A stretch of 64,000 nt of DNA from Ancylostoma caninum (GCA_037903475.1 JBAJFG010000196.1:62001-126000), one strand, 5' to 3'; positions 34,858 to 46,140 are shown, counted from the first letter of the stretch. Numbers and translations are program-made. Notes: generated from the letters alone by a model not told the origin.

Positions 34858-36158
34858 CAGGGTGGCTGTTAAGTATGGATCGCGTTTTTTGAAGGTGAGA
34901 AAGGAAATAGGAAAGCAGCTATCACCTAAATCTTGTGATGATACGATAACTAGTGACTTTCGTGGTTAGCATGAGAATTTTGGTTCCCCTGCTTGGAATC
35001 TTCCAGAAGTTATAAAACGATTTCCTCATCTACTGCCATCAGTGAACTCCAGTGGTTGCACACTCCATGTTACTGAATTTTCTAAACGCTCTGATTTCTG
35101 CGCACTAACAGAAGGGAATATTGTGAAACAGCAAAGGGAGACAGGCCGTACTGCTCCACTCCAGGAACCAGAGAGACCTCGATCCATTCGCAGTTCACGT
35201 TGGCGTGGCATCATCGAGAAGTGCATCGCCTGCTACAATTCCTTCACATTGAATCGCGTGGCTTCCAACTCGAATATCTCCATAGACACTGCTAAGAAGA
35301 TCACGAAACTTGGGCAGGGGCTGCGCAGCTACTGAACGTTTAAAACAGCACACTGTCAGATTGGGTGAACAGGGAACTTTTGAATTAGGCAAAAAAGTTT
35401 CCAATAGAAATCTTCGTGGCCGCTTCCTCAACCTCGCTTTCGTTGATGGAAAAGTTTTCACTGTTTGGGCTGCGTGAATTCTGTGAGAGCCAACACGACC
35501 ACTGTCATTGTATTGTAGTACAATGAAAAAATAGGTGACAAGCGAACGAGTTCTTTTTCTTTAGTCTGCTATGGTCTGGGATGAATTGACCTCAGAAAGG
35601 CCTTCTTCGCTGTTTTTTTGTGACAAAATTGCCGAAAGTTGACGCAGGTTTTCATCAGAAGGACATCTTACGCTATGTACTCCTTCCAGACACCAACAGA
35701 CACGGATGCACAGAGTGGTTTACCTCGTAGCAACGGTGGGCCTCTCATTTGGCCACAAAATCCACTTTCGCCTTGTGTGACTCTGACTTTCCCAATTGGT
35801 AAGACTAAGATACACGGTCCTCCTTCTCCTTGATCTCAATCCGCTGGGCTACTTCGTTTGGAGCATCTTAGAGGTCAAGGTGTCCGCTACTAGCCATGGA
35901 GGTGTGAACTCCCTCAGGGTAGCATTTGCGAGGGAGTGGAGCAAGACCGGCGTCAACCTCTCGCGGCCAATTGAAGTCTTACTTGGGGGGCGACTGAGGG
36001 CCTGCACCGATGCCGAATCAGACGTCTTCGAGCAGGACCTTTACCTGGTGATGGCCAATGGTTGTGCAAAACAAGTAAACAATGTGGCATCGCAAAATCC
36101 CACTTCTTTGGAGAAGGAGGTTAGAAAATTGAGCGATCCATACTTAACAGCCACCCTG
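34858..36158 (+). mobile_element. Tc1/mariner element, 1.3 kb
   Basis: At 1,301 bp this has the size of a full-length Tc1/mariner element. The inverted ends begin CAGGGTGGCTGTTAAGTATG, match perfectly over about 26 bp, and sit between TA dinucleotides (34856-34857 and 36159-36160). The plus-strand interior encodes a decayed transposase (separate entry). Its right TA is also the inner edge of the outer element's right arm, so it inserted at or next to the palindrome centre. Confidence 0.93.
35035..36000 (+). pseudogene. Decayed Tc1/mariner-type transposase
   Basis: Fragments of the transposase appear in different frames. NRVASNSNISIDTAKKITK is the helix-turn-helix region near 35250-35310. FVDGKVFTVWAA holds the first catalytic Asp near 35445-35480. 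MVWDELTSERPS is the MVW-G-IT block near 35570-35600. LLDLNPLGYFVWSILEVKVS (near 35830-35890) is the usual PDLNPLDYFVW block around the third catalytic position, with the conserved second Asp replaced by Gly. Several stops and at least three frameshifts make it inactive. The CQIG/RLGEQG region shows intermediate DNA-binding-domain homology. The call rests on motif order and on the exact terminal repeats. Confidence 0.82.
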
Positions 36159-36668
36159 TATATCTGCAGTAGCACCTATCGAAGGGCTGAATGAGCATAA
36201 AGAGTAGTTGCGAAATTGTTGTTGCAGCTCACTCAGGTGCCCTACTTCTAATGTTATGGTATGCTCATTCGTGCCACGTCGTTAAAAGCCAAAAATTCTC
36301 GAATTCGCCAGGACTTTTCGGAGGCTGTTCACAAGATACTAGGCACGAAACTGTAACGAGTTCTTGTAAAATTTACCGAAAATTTCGCTATTCTAGTCGG
36401 TTTTCAAGACGTCGCAAAACTCCTCGCGCACCTTGTCGCGCGCGATCAGCGGCAGAATAGGGGCAAAATGAAAAACTTCAGAAATCCAAGGTTCAAATTG
36501 GAGATTCGGAGATGATTTTGTTAGGGCCGATAGTCCAGCCCTCTCCTACTTCTGACACCTGGTTTGGTCCGTAGATCATTTCACTGTGATAATTTATAGC
36601 CTTGGAAAGAAAAGAACGCAAATCCGCGTTCTGAACGTTCATTTTTAACGAAGTTAGTGCGGGTATTG
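36159..36668. repeat. Outer inverted arm (right)
   Basis: Reverse complement of 33511-34008. It ends GTTAGTGCGGGTATTG followed by TA. Confidence 0.9.
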
Positions 36669-36834
36669 TAGCAGTATAGCAGGTTATAGTGCATCAGCTA
36701 GAAGAAACGGACACAACAAATAGATATACGAATGCGTTGCCACAAAAATACAACGTCGAAAACGTTGTCAATAGCAGAACGAAGCGTGAGACCAGATCTA
36801 AATGCCGTGAATATTAAGAGCGGCGAGAACACCC

Positions 36835-37424
36835 AACTTCCTTAAGCTCCTACGAAAAGTTCTAGAATTACGGCAACTTACCACGTCATCCGGTAACAGG
36901 CGAAATCACCTTGTTGTTCTATAGAACAATGAGTTGTAGCAAGCGGTAAAGTTGCGATTTTTAACATTACGATGGTTAAGCACCAAAATACCGTTCCTAC
37001 CAAAAGTAGGACGCAAGGTCCAATATTTGCTGGCTTGCAGACGGACTTCCCTACGCAGTATGCGAAAGCAGAATACCAAGTCATTAACAACCCTTCTGTA
37101 TCGCAAACTTTCCAGTTTCAATTTTTCTAAGCGCTCCTTATACGTAGGAAGAGTCAGAGGGTAAATAGGATCCGGGAAGGCTCTGTAAAACAAGATCCTT
37201 GTGAAAATCTGTTGAACTCTCTCGATTTTGCAGATATATTTTTTGGCGTGATGACTCCAAACCAAACTACAGTATTCAAGTCGAGGTATCACATACGTTT
37301 TATACAAACGCACTAAGGTATTAGGATCTTTTGTGTGCACATTCCTGAAAATAGTGAACAAAATCTTCAGTGCTTTTCCTACAATTTGGTCTAAATGCTT
37401 GTCAGAAACGAAAGCATAGTTCTG
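36835..37424 (-). pseudogene. CR1/jockey-type LINE RT, C-terminal fragment
   Basis: The minus strand encodes the end of a non-LTR reverse transcriptase. Blocks are FVSDKHLDQIVGKALKIL, FRNVHTKDPNTLVRLYKTYV, IPRLEYCSLVW, KIERVQQIFTRIL, YKERLEKLKLESLRYRR (the Y-RL--L-L-SL--RR block) and, after a frame change near 36905, LPDDVVSCRNSRTF. This order is characteristic of CR1/jockey-clade LINEs just before the 3' UTR. The 151-codon stretch 36906-37361 is uninterrupted. The catalytic YADD region is not present, so the copy is 5'-truncated. The 3' UTR probably runs left to about 36671, ending against the foldback element. Confidence 0.9.
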
Positions 37425-38149
37425 GCGGCGAGACGAGAATTCTGAAACAGTCCGTAAAAATGTTAGCAGCTAGGTTGGACGCAACTGAATCGCTGGTCGC
37501 TCTGCCTTCTTGCAAACACTGTTGCGAAATTTTCCGGAAAAGTGGGCAACTTTCAGTGATGAGTGGATATTTCTTATTAAAATGAAATTTTGTTGTGTTT
37601 GCATTGCTGAGGGAGATCTTGATAAATTTAACAAACCTCGACATCTCAGAGGAAGGTGATTTTTTCTGATAGATGAAATACTGCTCGAGGTGTTCAACAG
37701 TAGCCAGACCAGGCTACGAGCAGAATTTACTAAATGCCTCACCTATTGCCAGTTTGAGTTTGGCTTCGAGATTTGGTTGAAAATGCCTCAGTTTTGGTGA
37801 TCCAAAAAAGTGCATGTCCACTGGCGGGACCGGCAAATCCACACAGGTTGACATCCTACCAAGAAAAATTTCACTGAGTGAGGCGTTGGATCTCTCCTTG
37901 TAGTACTGTGTTGGCCAGACCTTTGCCTAATAGAATATCTTTTCGAGCTTGGGGTGAACCCAGTTTTCGGCTAGGAAATTCATGCCAATGTAGTGAAAAT
38001 TGACCTTTCGCTTTTCATTGACTCCCGTGATTTAGGCTTTTTTCAATACTTACGTTTCACTCTACTGCTAAAATGTGCAACAAATGCTGATCATAACACT
38101 TTTTATTTGTGCCAAGGAAAAATCTCAAGTCTGAGCTGAGTTACGCGCC
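37425..38149. other. No gene recognised
   Basis: Spacer between two oppositely oriented LINE fragments. Short frames only. Confidence 0.45.
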
Positions 38150-38610
38150 TTGAAATGCGCACTTCTGCCATCATTTGTGGGACAACCTAATATCAAGGAC
38201 GGATATGAAATCATTGCTGTTTACACTCCCTCAAATGATCTGCCATTCAGGCTTATATTAGTTTATAGAACACCTACATGCTCTTCCATACTCACTGATC
38301 AATTAGCCAGCAAAATCAGTGAGCTTTCCTCGTGCGAACTACCCACAATTATTCTTGATGATTCCAATATGACAGAAATAGATTGGACTCAGATAATCCC
38401 TCAAACTCTTTGTTATTCAAAGACATGATTAGATGTCACGGATTTACTCTGTATATCAAGGACGCTACTAGGTACTCCAGTACACTAGATCTACTGTTCG
38501 CAAATTCAACGGAATTGACTGATGACCTTTTGCTTCGTGCTCTCGTTGGCACAAGCGATCATATGAGTATCACATACAATATGTTGTGGGGGGGAAGGTG
38601 GAATTGACTT
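38150..38610 (+). pseudogene. CR1/jockey-type LINE endonuclease fragment
   Basis: This is the C-terminal half of an apurinic-type (exonuclease-endonuclease-phosphatase fold) LINE endonuclease. FRLILVYRTPTCSS, ISELSSCELPTIILDDSNMT (usually IIIGDFN, here LDDSN), a frameshift near 38400, SLLFKDMIRCHGF, STLDLLFANS and GTSDHMSITYNM (the catalytic SDH block, intact) follow in order. It stops near 38607. Fragment and orientation differ from the RT piece on the left, so the two come from separate insertions or from an inversion. The altered GDFN block argues that it is inactive. Confidence 0.88.
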
Positions 38611-40246
38611 CAATTCCATATCGTAGATCATTACCAGGATCAAAATTACCAGGATACCCTTTGTTCTTCTAGATCACGCGCGCAGTTTGAGTAGAATAAC
38701 TCAGAACTTCGAGAGGTCGAAGTTTAGATAGCTCTCTTTTTCCAACCTTGGCGTACTGAGTCCTTAAAAATGCGCCGGTTCCTAGTGAAGAAAGGCCGGA
38801 AGCTCACAGATCAAGGAAAAAGCACGTACCTCTCCTATCTGACTCTTGAATCTTTTTCTTTGCTTCCTGCTTAGACCATTATGTAGATTTTCTTAAACCA
38901 TTATGTAGATATTTCCTCAAGTAACGAATTATTCACGCAATGGTCGAGAAGTTTATGACTACGTCCGCACGTCCTGAGCACCAGCGACAAGTGATTCGAC
39001 GTAAATTGGACAATAAATCAAGCACTAGATAACGTGCGCGCCGTCAAATTTTAACGCAATGTGTCACTTAAATTTATATCGACTTAATTTTTATCATACA
39101 TGGTAAGTTTGAAGATGGATCGTGTGTGCATTGAGCGATTAGCAGAATGGCTGCTCTACAGCATGAAGAACGCCTGAGACGTAAATTGGACAAGGTTTGG
39201 TGCCTGAGGTTGGTGCTCGAGAAATCCTGGCAGATGGGAATGATCCTGGTCTTGCCGTCGAGCCGGCCGCGCGAACAAGCCACATTCCCAGTTTCGCCGC
39301 TTCGGTGCAGCGCGAAAAATTTGTGAAATTTCCAAGAGGCGCGTCAACTGGAGGAGCTGTAGTTGTTATCACCTGGTACCTTTCCTTCTTTCTTCTATAA
39401 TGGCTATTTTTTTCTTTTAGTCTCAATTTGCCTTCCCTTGCGTTTTTTGCTTTTGCACTGATAATTTCTAGCTTGCTTTCTATCTTTCTGATCGAGTATT
39501 TAACCAGCCAGATAGCAGTAATACATCAATATGTAGTTGATGTACTGATATCCTGACTTGACTCATGTTCTGGATCAGCTTAGCTTGGCCAGGTGCTCTG
39601 TTCTTTTATGAGTGGGTGTGCTCACTCATTACCAGAAAACTGCAAAACCAAGCGAAACTCTAAAAAAACAGCTGGCATGGCATGCAGCCTTATCGAATCT
39701 TTGTTCACTAACCTTGATCGTATGAGCTGAGCTAAAAACATCGGAAGCCGTGTCTCCCGAGTCTTTTATTTGCGAATTTCAGTGCGCGGAAGTCTGGCGA
39801 TCGAAAGACTCTGTGGATGCTTTTCGCTCAACGGAAGGATATTTAGCTCTATTATGGTTTTGAAAGCACGTAGCAAACAACTGGCGGCAGTCTTAATTGC
39901 TCCTTGTTTGCAATTTCTTTGAAATGCTTCACAAATCCCACTACATTCGGCTTTACTCGAACTTCCAGGGCTTTGTTCAGATATATTGCCAAATGTTACT
40001 AGAAAACTCTTAACTAGAAAGAGTAATGTACAGACGAAATGTGGGCATTTTCAAATAATCGAATTCGTATCCTTCACCACATCCACATCTGTGCAGGGCA
40101 ACCAACACGCCTACATTCTCCGCGTTCGTGCAACGTCTGTGACTTTGTGAGTATTCCTGAAATCGTCTCCCCTATGAATACATGTGCGCTTTTGTTATTC
40201 AACGATGCGATGAAATCCGTCAGTGAATAAACGTTTGATTTTGTGC
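38611..40246. other. No firm gene; short direct repeats and one coding-like frame
   Basis: A 16-bp direct repeat GACGTAAATTGGACAA at 38998-39013 and 39178-39193 brackets 164 bp. After it, a plus frame (about 39196-39390) reads PEVGAREILADGNDPGLAVE with GC-rich, coding-like codon use and ends near a GT. I cannot assign a family. Confidence 0.4.
38998..39193. repeat. 16-bp direct repeats flanking a 164-bp insert
   Basis: GACGTAAATTGGACAA occurs on both sides of 39014-39177. The length fits a LINE-type target duplication around a short retroposed sequence, but no A-tail or known SINE is evident. Confidence 0.5.
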
Positions 40247-40372
40247 TCATATAATATCCGCACTAAGTTATTCAGACATGAAGAACGCGGGTCTGCTTTC
40301 CATTATAGGGTTATAGTTCACCGCGGCGAGGCAATTCATCGAACAAACCAGGGGTCAAGAACCGCAAGAAAT
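40247..40372. repeat. Diverged fragment of the outer foldback arm
   Basis: ATATCCGCACTAAGTTATTC, GAACGCGGGTCTGC and CGAACAAACCAGGGGTCAAG align in order with the start of the arm at 33511-33640. Confidence 0.6.
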
Positions 40373-40697
40373 GAATAGACTGGGATGGTATACTTCATCG
40401 TGGCTTCTTCTGTCCTCTGGTTGTTTGTGGTTCCGTACGCTGCTCTGCTGAATCCCGATTGTTGACAGCTGGCTTGCTCTGTGAATCCCTCTGTTACGAT
40501 CAGGTACAGGGAGAGGAGGAAATGGATGGAGATCAGTAAAGTAAAGTTTTTTTTGTGTGTTATTTTTAAGTACTTTCAAATTGAGTCTGGTTTTTGAGCG
40601 ATTACTCGCATTTAATCTGATGTTGTTCTGCGTTTCATCTTGTTCCAGTGATTGTAGTGCACTCAGTGTGCAGTAAATAAATAAATAAATAAATGAA
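40373..40697 (+). repeat. LINE 3' region with (TAAA)n tail, plus orientation
   Basis: TTCCAGTGATTGTAGTGCAC, then TCAGTGTGCAGTAAATAAAT and further TAAA units end the repeat at about 40696. This is the same tail type as at 22606, 32805 and 48112 but in the opposite orientation. The 5' limit is uncertain. Confidence 0.55.
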
Positions 40698-41180
40698 AAC
40701 ACTTAACGAATCTAGTGCGGTTATTGTACGTGCTATGCTTCCGAGCGTTTGACAGTGTACGAGGTTACGTTTACGTCCGATCCAAAGATGTACGCCCAAT
40801 GTTCCGATACGCACATGTACCACGTCCGGGCCGAATTGAGCTCATAGAACTACAGTGGACGTCAACGGCGTTAGTCCATCTGCGGCCTCGAGAAGAACGT
40901 CGCGCAACCGTGCCGCGTGTGCTGTAACCAATGTATTCCGCTGCCGTTATGCAATTTCTAGCAGCTTTTCTAACCGATTTTAAGGATTTTCGAGCAAATC
41001 GGGGAGAAAAGACCCTAGAAATAGCATTCCGGCGGCGACGCCGATCCCTTCGCGCGCGGTGCGGCCGCGCTGCGTCCATCTCGAGGCCGCGAATGGGCCA
41101 CCGCCATTGCCGTTCACTGTACATATGTGAGGTATGTTGGGCGCTGATGTGGTTGAGAGGATTCGTTTAGAAACTTTTAG
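40698..41180. other. GC-rich stretch, no gene recognised
   Basis: GC-rich between about 40780 and 41110 with Arg-rich open frames on both strands (for example 40771-41124 minus). No domain or splice support; the openness reflects composition. Confidence 0.4.
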
Positions 41181-41182
41181 TA

Positions 41183-41348
41183 CAGTGCCTTCGATCCGGA
41201 TCTTCCTCCTTCCGCACCGCCTTAGATCATACGTGGCATCCTGCTGGCTGCATTCTCGCAGCCAACCGGCTGAGTATCGATCGCCAGCAGGACGCCACGT
41301 GTGATCTAAGGCGGTGCGGAAGGAGGAAGATCCGGATCGAAGGCACTG
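41183..41348. mobile_element. 166-bp hairpin MITE with TA duplication
   Basis: Arms of about 60-70 bp begin CAGTGCCTTCGATCCGGATC and are near-perfectly inverted, flanked by TA on both sides (41181-41182 and 41349-41350). The centre carries small interrupted inversions. Ends and TA duplication point to a Tc1/mariner-mobilised MITE. Confidence 0.9.
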
Positions 41349-41633
41349 TAACTCTGAGCACAAATACCGATCTTAACCACACATAACCTCCTGAGTCAGA
41401 CTGAATTTTCATCGAAGGAAGCAAAGAATGGGGAAACTGCTCCTGCTCAAGGAGTTTCACGACAACTAATATCTTTTTTCTAGGTGCGGATCCACAATCG
41501 AGATTACCCATGACAACCGTGTTAATGCACTCAAACTTACCTTTGCCTGGCACCCATCAACATGTTTACACAATACGTGACGTTGCCTAAACGCAGCTGT
41601 TGCCCATGGGTAATCATATTCGTAGGTATGTGG

Positions 41634-41877
41634 CAGTGGCGGACGCAGAAAGGGGGCGGGGGGGGAGGTGGGAAAAAAGTGGGGTCTCCGCCGATTTGGG
41701 GACCCATATGGAAAATAAAATTAATAAAAATATTAATTATAACAATGAATAATAAATAAAAATTGGATTAAAAATAATAAGAAAAATAAACAATTAAAAA
41801 TAAACGACTATAACATTTTTATTTCTATTGTAAAGTAATTTCGAAAATTTGGCTACCCGTTCTCGGGGGGGGGGGGG
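41634..41877. mobile_element. Truncated CAGTGGCGGACGC-family hAT MITE
   Basis: The left end CAGTGGCGGACGCAGAAAGG and the A/T-rich interior align throughout with 14571-14835. The right end stops within the G-run (41865-41877), so the inverted terminus is lost. Confidence 0.85.
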
Positions 41878-42310
41878 ACTAAATCACTGTTAGTTTCGTT
41901 AGCTTTACGAACAAGGTTCTCAACTAACCCTGAGCCTCAGACCTTTATTACCATGCAAACGGGTTCACTCTGTAGCATTTTGCTTAAGTCACGACAATCT
42001 GAGATCATTGATCATCTACAATACCCCTCGCCCCTCTGACTCCCCTTCCTGAATCGGAGAGCTCTCTTTGCTAGGAATGTCTAACCATTCCAATGCACGT
42101 GTATGCCTCTATTTGAAAAAAAAACTATAGGAGCGATTACATAGTTGAGCGACAATTTTAGAATCATGAAGACAGCCCTCGTGGGAGCTTTCTTGCTCGA
42201 AACATTACAGTATTCCAGGATTTTTAGGCACCGTAGATGATTTTTGTTGTAGAATTGTGTGAAACACAGTTGAACAAAGGAGAAAACTTTTACTCAGAGT
42301 TAGTACCTAC
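41878..42310. other. No gene recognised
   Basis: Nothing identified. Confidence 0.45.
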
Positions 42311-42462
42311 AGGGAACTCCAAACGGACGCAGACAAGAGTCGGGACCGCGGGGCGGCTCTTGTGCAGAGACGCAGGCGCTCTGCATGCTGAGTGCCCATG
42401 TCTCTGCCCAAGAGAGCTGCGCCGCATTCCCGACCCTTGTCCACGTCCGCTTGGAGTTCCCT
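42311..42462. mobile_element. 152-bp GC-rich hairpin (MITE)
   Basis: AGGGAACTCCAAACGGACGC on the left is matched inverted on the right (GCGGACGTGG-type in reverse), with arms of about 60 bp and a short loop. Mirror-image frames on both strands reflect the palindrome. Confidence 0.8.
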
Positions 42463-43106
42463 ATATGTGCCGAGTGGAAGAGGAGAAGAAATTCTAATTG
42501 CACATTGTTTATCCAACTACACTTTCGCAACTAATTCTTCGAAGCTTTAGAGAGGTGACAACCGGACATGATCATGTTTGGGGGAGACTTCGTTATCCCC
42601 AGCAAAATTCTATGGCTTAGATATTCAGTGTACTCGTGAGCGTTGAGTTCTGGAGTTGAACATTTTCTCGTTTCAAACACTTATCGGACCACGCCGGCTA
42701 CTACTCCTAATGTGTAGAGTTGAAATAAGTATCCTATCATATGCTAATATTTGTACGGCAACAAATTATTCTCTGCAGATCTGGACGAGGATGTTTTCTC
42801 TCCCTCGGGTCTGCGTACTGCCGCGAAGAAATCATTCATGATGACGCACGCTGTTGACGTTCTTGATCCACCTCTTCGCCTCCACTGGCGGTTTTCCATA
42901 GAATGCCCTTTTCATACGAAAGGAGAGGCAACAATTCTGCTATATTCCGGTGCTATCCTATGTCATTGCAGTGAAGCCTCTACTCAGAAACCTCGGGACA
43001 CCGTTGCCGCCCCACATGAGCGCAAATCACGGTTTGCTAGGGCTGACGCCAATTGTGCCCCAATACGCAAACATTAATGTACTTGGCGCAGCTGCCGTCC
43101 CGCGAC
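42463..43106. other. No gene recognised
   Basis: Short frames only. Confidence 0.45.
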
Positions 43107-43152
43107 ATGCCTACTCATATGGCACCGGTTCGGCCCCACATGAGTAGGCATG
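43107..43152. repeat. Small imperfect hairpin
   Basis: ACATGCCTACTCATATGG is inverted as CCACATGAGTAGGCATG, with about 12 bp between. Confidence 0.6.
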
Positions 43153-43288
43153 ACCGAGAAATTTCCGGTAACGACACAGGAAAAGTGGCCACATGTATGG
43201 TTCTTTGCCCCATTCACAACGCAAAGTGGGGCTAGTCTGGGATTTTTACGGTGGTCAAGGCAGGTTTCTCCATTGGCTCTCTAGTAAT

Positions 43289-43362
43289 ATATGTGCCGCC
43301 ACAGCATTGACACATGTGCCCGTTCAGGTTGGCACAGGTGTCAATACTCAGGTGGCACATAT
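43289..43362. repeat. 74-bp imperfect hairpin
   Basis: ATATGTGCCGCCACAGCATT is matched inverted by AATACTCAGGTGGCACATAT, with further pairing inside (TTGACACATGTGCC / GGCACAGGTGTCAA). Confidence 0.75.
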
Positions 43363-46029
43363 GACTCGAAGATTCTGAGTAAAGAGGTTCCCTTACATGG
43401 CCTTTGGGTGCGCTCTAGCTCACTCTGATACAAAGTCTCACTCGTCACGTCATATTTTAGAAGTAGGGGAGGGAAGTCTCTCAGAACGGTTTAACCCACC
43501 GCACACTAAGTAAGTTGTCGAGCTTATTTTGTTCATTCTATATGTGGATTTGATGGCTCCGCTTAATGCGGCATAAGCGAATCATCGAGCAGTATTCGCT
43601 ATGCTGGATCACCCACACATTCTAGCCAAGCTGTAGAAGAAGATCTCTGTTCTAATATTATTACACATGGCCACTGGGTAGTGCTGTTGCCCTTTGGCAC
43701 GCACTTTCTTCCATCCTATGTTATTTCGAAGCTTCATTTTCCTTCTGCGTCCATTAATTGCTAGATCTGCGGGGAAGGGAGAGTTCTCCGGCGTGATGTC
43801 CTGTTCCAGACAAGGACTTGTAGTGATTGCTTATAGTGTTTAGCAGACAGAAGATGTATTAGTATTATCGATACTAAAACTGGATAGTCTTTATCGAAAT
43901 GGGATTGAAACCCACTTCAGAATCAAATTTGAGATTGTCAGACCAGAGAAATTGCCAGGAGTATCATATATGTGCGTAGCGAACAAAAATATTGCAACAA
44001 ATGGTTTTTCGTGGGTAATTTCTTTAAGGGTAGTTCCGGGTAGTTCAAATTCTCATTCAAATTCGTCTCAGATGCCCATGGTGATGTTATAGGAAAAAGG
44101 AATTATTCACAGAGATCAGAATATGTCATCTGGAGGTATCCACAAAGTCTCGTAGAATTAGATCTATCGGTGGGATCTCAGCAGTAATTGGGTTCCTTAC
44201 AGCAGGTTCACGCCACATATGCTAGAAAATGTGAATTCACTGATCACTGGTCGACATCTCCCTATTTCAGATTAATTTGGCTGTGACCCGCTACGGATGT
44301 TTCTGGACCACCAGCTCACTCTGCCAGCTCTGTGTGAAGGCAACACTGTTCTGACGCTACTCTAGCCTCAGCTGAACGTGTTCAGTGCGAACACATTGCA
44401 CAACCTTTTCGAAAACTCTAAGTGTTCCAGCTGATTGCAAAGCAGCCAGCAGTGTATATCGGAGAGAAAAATTTTGAATTCTTTTCCTGCACAAGACTGT
44501 GCAGCCGGTAACATCGATCTTAGGCACTATTGTCTTCATTGTGGCAGATTCTGCTGTGATCAACTTCTCATGGGGATCCTCTTCGTACAGAAACTTCAAA
44601 ATCGACTCTGATCTGAGACAGTGCCTTGGAAGACATATGAACGGACGGGGGGGGGGGGGAACTCCATCAAAGATGCTTGAGATGCAGTGAGATCCTGGGG
44701 CTGCATGCATCATTGGGATTACCCAGGGTAGACGTACCGACGATTGTGATAACGAGGGGGGCAAGTTTGTGTGGTGTTAATGCGCTTACCTCTTAATTAC
44801 GCATGCGGCCTCTACTCATACTCAGCACTCTACACCACCTTCTGTGCTAGTTCTTGTCAAGCTGGAGGAAAGCTCACTCTGATGCTTAACACGTGGATGC
44901 ACTCATCATTTACTTTTTCATGGAGCGCGTGGTTGAAGCACATGGTGTTTCTACGAGTTCAAATTCCACTGGAATATTGATCTGCCACTGTACACTCGTT
45001 CTCGGATCGCGACTGCAGAAATGCGGTGGGGTGGAAGAGGACAGAGTATAGTCCAATTGAGCTTGTTGAGTAGGTCCCGCCGCGATTAGATATGTTAGAG
45101 GAGAAAGTGCAGAGTAATCACTTCTGCAGCTGCGCAACGAGAAGCACGTAAAGGTTGCTGTGCAGTCAATGCAGGGTCTTTTTCAACGTCGCTTGTTTTG
45201 GTCGAGCAGGGTTGCAGTCTATTGTACTGAAAGCTGTGGCAGAATTCGGAAAGAAATGATGCCAACAAGAAGGGAGCACAATCCGAAGGAATACTCAGTG
45301 CTATGTCGATTAATACAGGAAGTGTATGGTCCCGGATGCTATGAATCCTTGCATTACCAAGCCGGATTCGCTATGGCGCAGCTGTTGATTTGGTTTGCAA
45401 ATGCTGGTATTTACTGGAAGGGTATTAGCGAATTAATCCGTAAAGAGTGGATATTTACATTACCCAAGCACTCCAATCAAGATATTTTTATTCGTACGAG
45501 GTGGGAGGGGGGAGGGGGTTGGCGTTGTCAACCTCATGACTGATCCGTGTTGTCTCTTGTACGTGCTCCGGTTTTTAGAAGTCAGATAAGTTGTGGTGGA
45601 CACCTTGGAGGGCAAAGACTGAGGACCGAGTAAGAATCGAATAACTAAATTCATTCAATCATTCACGCAGTACTAGACTCGAAGAATTCAAATGTTCGAA
45701 GAAGAGAGAGACCAAGATGCCTTCTCAATATTCGTAGAAGCTTGTATGCATTGCTTCCTCTCTTCCAAAGATCCGATCTATAGACATATTCAAGGCAGAG
45801 TATGCCCTCCAAGCCAAATTTTGCCTCCTTGGACAAGCCGAGGCCGAATTTCGGCATCGGCCAGTCATCTTTGGCCGGAAGATGCTATTTCAGCTAGAAA
45901 ACGCCAGTACCATGCAAAATGACATCAATCGTCGTGTTCAACACATCAAATAACCCCTTATACCTCGTTTCAAAAAGTTGTGTGAGCTACCATATCTAAG
46001 GTGTAGCTACCGTAATCCTACTAAAGTGG
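43363..46029. other. No gene recognised
   Basis: Frames of 127-135 codons exist (44357-44764 minus, 45160-45543 plus). The minus frame contains KFLYEEDPHEKLITAESATM and similar coding-like runs, but no family or exon structure could be assigned. Confidence 0.4.
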
Positions 46030-46140
46030 GGTTATTGTACGAAATGGATGCTATTTTAGTGTCCAGCACCTAAAATCACCCCCCCCCCCTCCTCTCCCCC
46101 TCCTGTCTCCCCTGTGCAAGGTCTCAGCCAATTTTTCTGA
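46030..46140. repeat. Dispersed repeat, copy 2
   Basis: Aligns in word order with 12425-12545 and includes a C-rich tract at 46079-46105. Confidence 0.5.

Larger units (their letters stand above)
33511..36668. mobile_element. Composite foldback element with two nested insertions
   Basis: The outer element starts CAATACCCGCACTAAC and ends with the inverse, with TA on both sides (33509-33510, 36669-36670). Its arms of about 500 bp (33511-34008 and 36159-36668) are near-perfect inverted copies. Between them lie an inner palindrome (34017-34824) and a Tc1/mariner element (34858-36158). The arms end at the same point (CTGCAGATATA / TATATCTGCAG), so with the inserts removed they would meet in one uninterrupted palindrome of about 1 kb. 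Mirror-image frames in the arms (33711-33959 minus, 36191-36460 plus) are not genes. A diverged fragment of the same arm is at 40247-40372. Confidence 0.85.

Noticed and set aside
40771..41124. 117-codon Arg-rich minus-strand frame
   Set aside because: An open frame is expected from the GC-rich composition; frames on both strands are open.
44357..44764. 135-codon minus-strand frame
   Set aside because: Some coding-like runs but interrupted by a G-run, and no family or exon partners were found.
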